A stretch of DNA of 64,000 nucleotides from Bifidobacteriaceae bacterium UBA2724 (GTDB lineage Bacteria; Actinomycetota; Actinomycetes; Actinomycetales; Bifidobacteriaceae): the NCBI GenBank assembly GCA_002353815.1, contig DEKK01000008.1, forward strand, positions 83,396-147,395, given 5' to 3'. The notes beneath the pieces were generated by a model that saw nothing but the letters and a program-made list of their open reading frames with translations, ran no database searches and had not been told where the DNA came from. This document shows positions 8,483-16,093 of this stretch, piece after piece (position 1 is the first letter of the stretch; each line of letters begins with the position of its first letter). Position numbers and translations under genes: made by a program.

Positions 8483-8803
8483 TCCTTCCGTTCCCTGCGC
8501 CATCCGCCGTATGGACATGCCGTGTGTTTGATTTCGCAAGCCGGGCATCTTGGCGCAGGATCCGCACGATGACACGTCGTGCTGGCCGCACTTGGGCCAT
8601 CCGTTCGCCGCTTGCGTTCATGATGTGGATGCGACGGCAGGGGAGGCCCTGACATTGTGACGACGCCGGACCGCAAAAAGCGGTCCGGCGTTTTCCGTTA
8701 TCCGTGACCTGGTCCCCGGCCGCATCCGGCGGGGATTTTGGGGCGTCACCCGTTTCGAGTACCATAAAGACGCTTGTGTAACCAATGATGGAAAGGCTTA
8801 GAC
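8483..8803 (+). other. Intergenic region tsf-pyrH
   Basis: About 320 bp with no supported gene. It contains the tsf terminator (8663-8694). A weak TTGGGG / CCATAA pair (near 8738-8767) may be the pyrH promoter. Confidence 0.5.
8663..8694 (+). terminator. Rho-independent terminator after tsf
   Basis: CGCCGGACCGC pairs with GCGGTCCGGCG around an AAAAA loop, followed by TTTT; an A-T pair extends the stem. Confidence 0.85.
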
Positions 8804-9547
8804 ATGGCACAGACCGATACGACTGCGCGCAGGGTTCTTCTCAAGCTCTCGGGCGAGGCATTCGGCGGAGGATCGGTTGGCATCGACACCGTGGTGGTCC
8901 GCCGTATCGCAGGTGAGATCAAGAAGGCAGTCGACCAAGGCGTGCAGGTCGCCATCGTCGTGGGCGGCGGTAATTTCTTCCGCGGCGTCGAACTCAGCCA
9001 GGCCGGCCTCGCCCGTGCCCGTGCCGATTACATGGGCATGCTCGGAACCGTCATGAACTGCCTCGCCCTGCAGGACTTCCTCGAGCAGGAAGGCCAGGCG
9101 ACTCGCGTGCAGACGGCCATCACCATGGGACAGGTCGCAGAACCGTACATCCCGCTCAAAGCCATCCGCCATCTGGAGAAAGGGCGCGTGGTCATCTTCG
9201 GCGCCGGCGCCGGCATGCCGTATTTTTCAACCGATACCGTGTCGATCCAGAGGGCGCTTGAAATCCACTGCTCCGAGGTTCTCATGGGCAAAAACGGCGT
9301 CGACGGCGTGTATTCGGCCGATCCGCGTAAGGACCCGTCCGCCCGGATGTACACTAAACTGAGCTATACGACCGCCCTCGTCGACAACCTCGCAGTCATG
9401 GATGCCTCCGCACTGTCCATGGCCCGCGACAACCACCTTCCCATCCGTGTCTTCGGTCTTGAGACCGCGGGCAACGTCACGAAGGTGCTCGAAGGCGTGA
9501 AAATCGGTACTCTGGTCTCGGATGACGAATCCGAATTCGCGGCCTGA
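8804..9547 (+). CDS. pyrH: UMP kinase
   Basis: Phosphorylates UMP to UDP; hexameric amino-acid-kinase-fold enzyme of pyrimidine synthesis, usually feedback-inhibited by UTP. It has 247 residues. Motifs seen: LKLSGEAFGG near residue 13, VVGGGNFFRG near 52 and ADYMGMLGTVMN near 73, followed by the phosphate loop GAGAGMPYFSTD. It heads the pyrH-frr-cdsA-rlmN string and is separated from tsf by a terminator, so it likely has its own promoter. Confidence 0.96.
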   Translation: MAQTDTTARRVLLKLSGEAFGGGSVGIDTVVVRRIAGEIKKAVDQGVQVAIVVGGGNFFRGVELSQAGLARARADYMGMLGTVMNCLALQDFLEQEGQATRVQTAITMGQVAEPYIPLKAIRHLEKGRVVIFGAGAGMPYFSTDTVSIQRALEIHCSEVLMGKNGVDGVYSADPRKDPSARMYTKLSYTTALVDNLAVMDASALSMARDNHLPIRVFGLETAGNVTKVLEGVKIGTLVSDDESEFAA

Positions 9548-9617
9548 GCTCCGCAAAGCCACGATGCGGCGGGCCACGGTCTTTCGCACGGAATAACAAC
9601 CCCAAAGGAGAGGAAAC

Positions 9618-10172
9618 ATGGCAACAGTTGTTGATCAGGCCAAGGATCAGATGAAGAAGACCGTAGAGGCGACCGAGGAGAACTTCATCGGCATCCGCAC
9701 CGGACGTGCGAACCCCGCGCTGCTCAATGGCATCATGGTCGATTACTACGGCGCGATGACCCCGCTCAAGGCACTGGCCTCCATCGCAGTGCCCGAGCCG
9801 CGCACCCTGGCCGTCACCCCGTTCGACCAGTCCCAGGCGCCCGCCGTCGAGAAGGCCATCCGCGACTCCGATCTCGGCGTCAACCCGAACCGCGACGGCG
9901 CCGTCATCCGTGTGACGCTTCCTGACCTCACCGAGGAACGCCGCAAGGAATATGTGAAGCTCGCACGCAACAAGGCCGAGGAAGGCAAGGTCGCCGTGCG
10001 TAACATTCGCCGCAAGACCAAGGAAGCCATCGACGCCGCGGTCAAGGACGGCGACATGGGCGAGGACGAAGGCAACCGCCTTCACAAGGATCTTGACACC
10101 CTGACCAAGAAGACCAGCGATGAGATCGATTCCCTCCTCGAGAAGAAGGAGAAGGAAATCCTCGAAGTCTGA
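9618..10172 (+). CDS. frr: Ribosome recycling factor
   Basis: Splits post-termination ribosomes together with EF-G. The 184-residue helical protein has the RRF signatures RTGRANPALL and, near the C-terminus, the long helix with DEGNRLHKDLDTLTKK. AGGAGAGGAAAC before the ATG is a strong ribosome site. Located 70 bp after pyrH, the standard bacterial order. Confidence 0.97.
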   Translation: MATVVDQAKDQMKKTVEATEENFIGIRTGRANPALLNGIMVDYYGAMTPLKALASIAVPEPRTLAVTPFDQSQAPAVEKAIRDSDLGVNPNRDGAVIRVTLPDLTEERRKEYVKLARNKAEEGKVAVRNIRRKTKEAIDAAVKDGDMGEDEGNRLHKDLDTLTKKTSDEIDSLLEKKEKEILEV

Positions 10173-10206
10173 GTTTTTGCTCACCATCCGGCATCGGTCC
10201 CCGCCC

Positions 10207-10234
10207 TGCGCCGCACATCACCATGTGCGGCGCA
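10207..10234 (+). terminator. Hairpin between frr and cdsA
   Basis: TGCGCCGCACAT and ATGTGCGGCGCA form a perfect 12-bp stem with a CACC tetraloop, about 35 bp after the frr stop. No T tract. Confidence 0.55.
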
Positions 10235-10314
10235 ATCGCTAGAGAATCACCCGGGGAATCGGGGCGACCGTGCGGATGCGATGCGATGACGCACCAAACG
10301 TGGAAGGGAAAGTC

Positions 10315-11289
10315 ATGAGCCAAACCCAGCATGACCGTTCGCAGGCAGAACGGGAACGTCTGGAGAGAATCAACTCTCGCACGGGGCGCAACATGCCCCA
10401 GGCCGTCGCCACCGGCACCATCCTTGTGATTCTCGTGGTCGCAAGCATCGTGTTCGTGCGATCCGTCTTCGTCATGCTGTGCATCGTGTTCATGGTGCTC
10501 GCCCTGTGGGAGCTGCGCGTCGACTTCGCGACGGCAGGCATTCGCATCCCCGTCGTCGCATTGTGGTGCGGCGCCGTTTTCACGCTGGCGCTCACGTATT
10601 TCTATCCCCGCCATGTCGCAGGGCAGGCGATTGGCGTCATGACGTCGATACTGCTCGCCGTCATCTTCGCCTCGATGCAACGCCGGACCCATGTGCGAGT
10701 CAGCGACGCCGTGGCGAAGAAACTGGCGACGGCGCGGCTCGACGCTCCCGCCGACGTCCTCGGCGGAACCGTGGTCCACGACGCCATGACCCATATCGGC
10801 GCTTCCGTGTTCGCCGTGATGTATGTGATCTTCCTGGCGAGCTTCATCGTGCTGCCCCTGACCATGGGGCACCCCGTGGCACACGCCTTCATGATCGTGT
10901 TTCTTCCGGCGCTGGGCGACATCGGCGGTCTTTTCTTCGGCGCCGCGTTCGGCAAACACAAGCTGTCGCCCCGTATTTCCCCCAAGAAAAGCTGGGAAGG
11001 CCTGTTCGGATCGGTCCTTTTCTCATTGATCGGCGCCATGTGCATCGGTCTCGGCACGTACTCGCTGGAGGAATTCTCGCGCAACTGGTGGGTTCTTGCG
11101 ATCCTCGGCGCCATGGTGGGCGTGACGGGGTTGTTCGGAGACCTCTGTGCATCCATGATCAAACGCGACCTTGGCATCAAAGACATGGGGCATCTTCTGC
11201 GCGGCCACGGCGGCGTGCTCGACCGCGTGGATTCCATCCTCATCAGCGCCCCGTTCGTCACGTTCGTCATCGCCGTCGGCGCTTTGTGA
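10315..11289 (+). CDS. cdsA: Phosphatidate cytidylyltransferase
   Basis: Makes CDP-diacylglycerol from phosphatidate and CTP, the precursor of phosphatidylglycerol, cardiolipin and phosphatidylinositol lipids; integral membrane enzyme. The 324-residue product has a charged N-terminus, multiple hydrophobic segments and the family signature SMIKRDLGIKD...HGGVLDRVDS near residues 280-308. Start ATG 10315 has GGAAGGGA upstream; an upstream in-frame ATG at 10270 lacks a ribosome site. It supplies the two CDP-alcohol phosphotransferases encoded in this window (23160 and 58796). Confidence 0.93.
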   Translation: MSQTQHDRSQAERERLERINSRTGRNMPQAVATGTILVILVVASIVFVRSVFVMLCIVFMVLALWELRVDFATAGIRIPVVALWCGAVFTLALTYFYPRHVAGQAIGVMTSILLAVIFASMQRRTHVRVSDAVAKKLATARLDAPADVLGGTVVHDAMTHIGASVFAVMYVIFLASFIVLPLTMGHPVAHAFMIVFLPALGDIGGLFFGAAFGKHKLSPRISPKKSWEGLFGSVLFSLIGAMCIGLGTYSLEEFSRNWWVLAILGAMVGVTGLFGDLCASMIKRDLGIKDMGHLLRGHGGVLDRVDSILISAPFVTFVIAVGAL

Positions 11290-11338
11290 CGCTGAGGCGG
11301 GGTCCATGCGACCGTGGATTCGGCTCCTGAAGCCTCTG

Positions 11339-11371
11339 AAGGCCTGCCGGGGAAGCCCTGGCAGGCCCTTT
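11339..11371 (+). terminator. Hairpin after cdsA
   Basis: GGCCTGCC (11341-11348) pairs with GGCAGGCC (11360-11367), followed by CTTT; an inner GG/CC pair tightens it. Confidence 0.5.
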
Positions 11372-11412
11372 CGCATGTCTCCTGGCAATCCCGCGCCAAC
11401 GAAAGATGGGTG

Positions 11413-11441
11413 TTGTCTGGACACGGCGCGCCACGTATCAT
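11413..11441 (+). promoter_or_regulatory. Candidate rlmN promoter
   Basis: TTGTCT, 17 bp, TATCAT, 40 bp before the rlmN start. Confidence 0.5.
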
Positions 11442-11481
11442 GGTTACGGCAATCGCAAGACCTATAGCAAGGCGGATTATT

Positions 11482-12756
11482 ATGACTGAGTCCACGACGC
11501 ATCCCTTCACGAACGGTTCTGTCCCTGCGGCGCGCGGAGCGAACGCCGACGACGAGCCCGAGACGGGCATCACGCCCGGCGGCACCCAGGGGGCGTTCCG
11601 CGACGTCCTGAGCAAAGACCACGCACGGCGGGCCAAGGCGCCGACGCATTTCGCCGACATGGATCGCGAGGAGCGAATCGAGGCTGCCAAAGCCATCGGA
11701 CTCCCCAAATTCCGCGTGGACCAGCTGGCACGTCACTACTACGCGCATTTCGAAACCGACGTCGAGAGCTTCACCGACTTCCCTCAGGCATCGAGGGAAG
11801 CCGCCCGCCACGCTTTCTTCCCCCGGCTCATCGACGAGGAGCTCGTCCAGACGGCTGACAACGGGACAACGCGCAAGACGCTGTGGAAGCTGTTCGACGG
11901 ATCGCGCATTGAATCGGTGCTCATGAAATACCCCTCACGCATCACCCTGTGCATCTCCAGCCAGGTAGGCTGCGGCATGGGATGCCCGTTCTGCGCAACC
12001 GGCCATCTTGGCCTCACGCGAAACCTGTCGTGCGGCGAGATTCTCGAACAGGTGCGGTGCGCCGCGAACGCGTCCGCCGGCGGCGTGTTCGGCGAGCCTG
12101 ACAGGCTCAGCAACGTCGTGTTCATGGGCATGGGCGAGCCCATGGGCAATTACCGCTCCGTCGTCCGCGCGATTCGCCAGATCTGCGGCGAGCCGCCGAC
12201 CGGTTTCGGCATTTCCGCGCGCAACATCACCGTGAGCACCGTCGGCGTGGTGCCCGGCATCCGCAAGCTCATCGACGAGAAGATCCCCGTGCGTCTCGCG
12301 GTGTCCCTCCACGCTCCGAACGACGAGCTCCGCAGCACCCTGGTGCCGATGAACAAGCGCTTCAACATCGAGCAGGTGCTCGATGCGGCGCATGACTACT
12401 ATCTGTCGAGCCATCGCAGGGTGAGCATCGAATACGCGCTCATGCGCGGAATCAACGACCAGCCCGAGCATGCACGCCAGCTCGCCCGCCGCCTCAACCA
12501 TTACGGCGATGACTGGGTGCACGTGAACCCGATTCCGCTCAACCCCATCGAGGGTTCCCCGTGGACGGCATCGAAACCCGAGGACGAGGCGGCGTTCCTC
12601 GATATCCTCCATCATGCCGGCATCACGGCGACCCTCCGCGACACGCGCGGATCCGACATCGACGGAGCCTGTGGGCAGCTGGCCGCGCGCCACGTCGCCG
12701 ACCAGGTCATGGGCGACAGCGGCGCGAAGGGACGGTCAGGCGCACCCAGGGAGTGA
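11482..12756 (+). CDS. rlmN: Dual-specificity 23S rRNA/tRNA adenine-C2 methyltransferase
   Basis: Radical-SAM enzyme that methylates A2503 of 23S rRNA and A37 of some tRNAs. The 424-residue product has a disordered N-terminus of about 60 residues, then the family core. The Fe-S motif CGMGCPFC (CxxxCxxC) lies near residue 157. MGMGEPMGNY, the serine/glycine-rich SAM-binding stretch and the C-terminal region around DTRGSDIDGACGQL follow. That last cysteine matches the mechanistic Cys of the family. AAGGCGG upstream supports the ATG at 11482; a longer frame from 11314 would read through the terminator region. Confidence 0.94.
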   Translation: MTESTTHPFTNGSVPAARGANADDEPETGITPGGTQGAFRDVLSKDHARRAKAPTHFADMDREERIEAAKAIGLPKFRVDQLARHYYAHFETDVESFTDFPQASREAARHAFFPRLIDEELVQTADNGTTRKTLWKLFDGSRIESVLMKYPSRITLCISSQVGCGMGCPFCATGHLGLTRNLSCGEILEQVRCAANASAGGVFGEPDRLSNVVFMGMGEPMGNYRSVVRAIRQICGEPPTGFGISARNITVSTVGVVPGIRKLIDEKIPVRLAVSLHAPNDELRSTLVPMNKRFNIEQVLDAAHDYYLSSHRRVSIEYALMRGINDQPEHARQLARRLNHYGDDWVHVNPIPLNPIEGSPWTASKPEDEAAFLDILHHAGITATLRDTRGSDIDGACGQLAARHVADQVMGDSGAKGRSGAPRE

Positions 12757-12940
12757 GACGTCGACACGGCCTAGCCGCTGCGGCAGCGACGGCCGCGGCC
12801 ACTGTCCGGCGTGTGCGGCCCACGCAGCCTCCGTACACGCCGCAGGGCTAAAAATGGGCGCGTAACCTTACTATGCGTTTGGTTTGCGTAGACTCGACTG
12901 ATAGATTGCCTATCGCTGACAAGATTGAAGAGGTACCAGT

Positions 12941-13744
12941 ATGTCGTTGGCCATCCGCGTGATTCCCTGTCTTGATGTCAATGCCGGCCGAGTGGTGAAG
13001 GGCGTGAATTTCAAGAACCTCCGCGATGCGGGCGACCCCGTGGAACTTGCCGCGGAGTATTACCGCCAGGGTGCCGACGAACTGACGTTCCTTGACGTCA
13101 CCGCCTCCAGCGCCCACCGCCAGACTACGTACGACATGGTGCGCCGCACTGCCGATCAGCTGTTCATCCCGCTCACGGTCGGCGGGGGAGTGCGCTCCAC
13201 CGATGACGTCGACACTCTGCTGCGCTGCGGCGCCGACAAGGTGGGCGTGAACACAGCCGCCATCAACAACCCCGATCTCATCTCCGAGGTCGCGCAGAGG
13301 TTCGGCTCGCAGGTCCTTGTGCTGTCCATCGACGCCCGCCGCGTCCAAGGCGACGTCCATACCGAGTCCGGTTTCGAAGTCACCACCATGGGCGGAACCC
13401 ATTCCACGGGCATCGACGCCATCGCATGGGCCAAGAAGGCCGAGAAGCTCGGCGCCGGCGAGATCCTCCTCAATTCCATGGACGCCGACGGCACCAAGGA
13501 CGGATTCGATCTCGAGATGATACGCGAGGTGCGTCGCGAGGTGTCCATCCCGATCATCGCGTCGGGCGGCGCCGGCAAGGTCGAGGATTTCCCGCCGGCC
13601 GTCGAAGCGGGTGCCGATGCGGTGCTGGCGGCCAGCGTGTTCCACTTCGGCACGCTCACCATCATGGATGTCAAACGCGAGCTCGCGGCGCATGGGTATC
13701 CGGTCCGCGGGCTCGAATCCGAGGGTGCCACGACTGAACGGTAG
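12941..13744 (+). CDS. hisF: Imidazole glycerol phosphate synthase, cyclase subunit
   Basis: TIM-barrel subunit that joins PRFAR with ammonia from HisH to give imidazole glycerol phosphate and AICAR. It has 267 residues. Catalytic Asp is in IPCLDVNAGRVVKG (residue ~11), and the second Asp in the LSIDARR stretch. Phosphate sites VGGGVRS and the SGGAGK loop are present. AGAGG before the ATG is the ribosome site. hisH and hisA are not in this window. It precedes hisI by 141 bp. Confidence 0.97.
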   Translation: MSLAIRVIPCLDVNAGRVVKGVNFKNLRDAGDPVELAAEYYRQGADELTFLDVTASSAHRQTTYDMVRRTADQLFIPLTVGGGVRSTDDVDTLLRCGADKVGVNTAAINNPDLISEVAQRFGSQVLVLSIDARRVQGDVHTESGFEVTTMGGTHSTGIDAIAWAKKAEKLGAGEILLNSMDADGTKDGFDLEMIREVRREVSIPIIASGGAGKVEDFPPAVEAGADAVLAASVFHFGTLTIMDVKRELAAHGYPVRGLESEGATTER

Positions 13745-13885
13745 ATTTCACGGCAATTAGGGCACCACACAGCGGACATTCGGACGCAACGCCGTCGCAA
13801 ACGTGTAAGTTAGTGTCATGTACCGGGCGACATCGCCGTGAAGGGCGGGTGCCGCGCATATGCCTATCCATGGAGGAGACTTCAG

Positions 13886-14350
13886 GTGTCGAACGAAGAC
13901 GTGCTTGACCCGCGTATCGCCAGCAGGCTCAAACGAGACTCCCAGGGGCTCGTGGCTGCGGTGGTCCAGCAGTACGACACGAAGCGCGTGCTCATGGTCG
14001 GTTACATGAACGACGAGGCGCTGCGTCGTACGCTGACGACGGGGCGGGTGACCTTCTGGAGCCGTTCGCGTCAGGAATACTGGCGCAAGGGCGACACCTC
14101 CGGACATGTGCAGTATGTCAAGGACGTCGCCATCGACTGCGACGGCGACGCGCTGCTCGTTCAGGTCGACCAGGTGGGGTCGGCCTGCCATACCGGTGAT
14201 TACTCGTGTTTCGACGCCGGCGGTGAACTGCCGGCCGTCCAGGGCTTTCGCACACCCGAGCAGAGGCTCGTCCCCGACGGGCCCCATGCTCCCGCGCACA
14301 GCGTGTCGCTCGACGACACCAAGCAGACAATCAAGGCAAAGGAGGGCTGA
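13886..14350 (+). CDS. hisI: Phosphoribosyl-AMP cyclohydrolase
   Basis: Third step of histidine synthesis, a Zn/Mg-dependent hydrolase. The 154-residue protein has the motifs FWSRSRQEYWRKGDTSGH (residues ~54-71), DCDGDALL, and the metal cysteines in ACHTGDYSCF. It is monofunctional; the pyrophosphohydrolase (HisE) is a separate gene at 21646. Start is GTG at 13886 with GGAGGAG upstream. Its stop codon overlaps the trpE start by one base (TGATG), which links a histidine gene to a tryptophan gene by translational coupling. Confidence 0.94.
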   Translation: MSNEDVLDPRIASRLKRDSQGLVAAVVQQYDTKRVLMVGYMNDEALRRTLTTGRVTFWSRSRQEYWRKGDTSGHVQYVKDVAIDCDGDALLVQVDQVGSACHTGDYSCFDAGGELPAVQGFRTPEQRLVPDGPHAPAHSVSLDDTKQTIKAKEG

Positions 14351-15951
14351 TGTCTGAACTCAACTGTTCCGTGAAGGATCTTGCGTGGGGCGGCATCTGG
14401 CCCTCGCGCGAAGAGTTCCATGCGATCGGCGACGCGGGATACCGCATCGTGCCGGTCGTGATGCGCGTGCTTGCCGATACGCTCACGCCGGTGGGGTTCT
14501 ATGAACGTCTCGCCGGAGGGCGTCCCGGCACGTTCATCCTGGAATCCGCCGAAGCGGGCACCTGGGACAGGTACTCGTTCATCGGCGTCAACTCCATGGC
14601 GCAATTGCGTTCGAACCACGGCAAGGCGGATTGGTCCGGCTCCGTGCCGGCGGGCATCCCGCACGAAGGCGATGTGATCGACGTCGTGCGCCGCACGCTC
14701 GATGTGCTCCGTTCGCCAAAGGTCGAAGGCCTTCCGAATCTGACCAGCGGCCTCGTCGGCTCCATCGGCTGGGACTGCATCCGCCATTGGGAGCCCACGC
14801 TCCATGCGACCGCCCCCGACGAGACCGGACAGCCGGAGCTCGTGCTGACATTCGCCACCGACATGGCGGTCGTCGACCACTACACCGGCTCCGTGTGGCT
14901 CATCGCCAACGCCGTCAATTTCGACGACACGCCGGCGCGCATCGACGACGCCTATGACGCCTCCATCGCCCGCCTCAAGAAGATGGCACGCGCCATGGTC
15001 ACGCCGTCGGCGTACGAACGCCGCGCCTCGGTGCTCGACATGATCGCCTCCGAACCGGAGCTTCGCTACCGCACGCCCAAGGACCATTACATGAGGGGCG
15101 TCGAAGCGGTCAAGAAGCACATCATCGACGGCGACGCCTTCCAGGTCGTGCTGTCACAGCGTCTCGACATCGATTCCCCGGGTGACCCCTTCGATGTCTA
15201 CCGTGTGCTCCGCACTCTCAATCCCAGCCCCTACATGTTCTTCCTCGCGCTGACCGACGCCAACGGCAATGACTTCAACGTGGTCGGCTCAAGCCCCGAG
15301 ACGCTCATCCGTGTTGAGGACGGCATGGCCATGACGTATCCGATTGCGGGAAGCCGCCCGCGCGGAAAGAACGACCAGGAGGACCAGCGTCTTGTGCGCG
15401 AGCTTCTCGCGGACCCCAAGGAACGCTCCGAGCACATCATGCTCGTCGACCTGAGCCGCAACGACCTCAGCCGCGTGTGCGATCCGGAAACCGTCACCGT
15501 GACACGTCTCATGGAGATCAAGAAGTTCAGCCACATCATGCACATCGCATCCGAGGTCACCGGACGCGTGCGCAGCGACCTCAACGCGTTCGACGTCTTC
15601 ACCTCCGCGTTCCCCGCAGGAACCCTGTCGGGTGCCCCGAAGCCCAGCGCCATGTCGATCATCGACGAGCTCGAGCCGGCGGACCGCGGCATCTACGGCG
15701 GCACCGCAGGATACTTCGATTTCTCCGGCAACATGGACATGGCCATCACAATCCGCACCGCCTACGTGCGCGACCACAAGGCCTGCGTCCAGGCCGGCGC
15801 CGGGATCGTGCTCGATTCCGTGCCCGAGAACGAATGGACCGAGACCCGCAACAAGGCGGCCGCGTCGGTGCGGTCCATCCAGATCGCATCCCGCCTTCGC
15901 AACATCCAAGACGTCGATGATTTCGCATGGCCCCGCGGGGCTGAGAACTGA
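14350..15951 (+). CDS. trpE: Anthranilate synthase component I
   Basis: Chorismate-utilising subunit of anthranilate synthase; works with a TrpG glutaminase that is not in this window. The 533-residue product has an N-terminal Trp-binding region with FILESAE (the LLES-type feedback motif, residue ~61) and the C-terminal chorismate-binding fold with DAFQVVLSQR, PIAGSRPRG, LVDLSRNDLSRV and FPAGTLSGAPK. AAAGGAGG upstream overlaps the end of hisI. No tryptophan-rich leader peptide is seen before it. Confidence 0.96.
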   Translation: MSELNCSVKDLAWGGIWPSREEFHAIGDAGYRIVPVVMRVLADTLTPVGFYERLAGGRPGTFILESAEAGTWDRYSFIGVNSMAQLRSNHGKADWSGSVPAGIPHEGDVIDVVRRTLDVLRSPKVEGLPNLTSGLVGSIGWDCIRHWEPTLHATAPDETGQPELVLTFATDMAVVDHYTGSVWLIANAVNFDDTPARIDDAYDASIARLKKMARAMVTPSAYERRASVLDMIASEPELRYRTPKDHYMRGVEAVKKHIIDGDAFQVVLSQRLDIDSPGDPFDVYRVLRTLNPSPYMFFLALTDANGNDFNVVGSSPETLIRVEDGMAMTYPIAGSRPRGKNDQEDQRLVRELLADPKERSEHIMLVDLSRNDLSRVCDPETVTVTRLMEIKKFSHIMHIASEVTGRVRSDLNAFDVFTSAFPAGTLSGAPKPSAMSIIDELEPADRGIYGGTAGYFDFSGNMDMAITIRTAYVRDHKACVQAGAGIVLDSVPENEWTETRNKAAASVRSIQIASRLRNIQDVDDFAWPRGAEN

Positions 15952-16093
15952 CGACCGCCCTGCCCGGGATATGGCAGGCATGCCGTGAAATCCAGTCCCG
16001 TCCTTCATGCCCCGGCCCGGTGCCAGGGCATCCCCGGCGGCCATGCGGCCGCCTTCCCAGACACGTACGACATACCACAGCAAAGAAGGCACT

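Noticed and set aside
6641..8575. 644-codon minus-strand frame opposite rpsB and tsf
   Set aside because: It lies entirely over two certain genes and an intergenic hairpin; no independent support.
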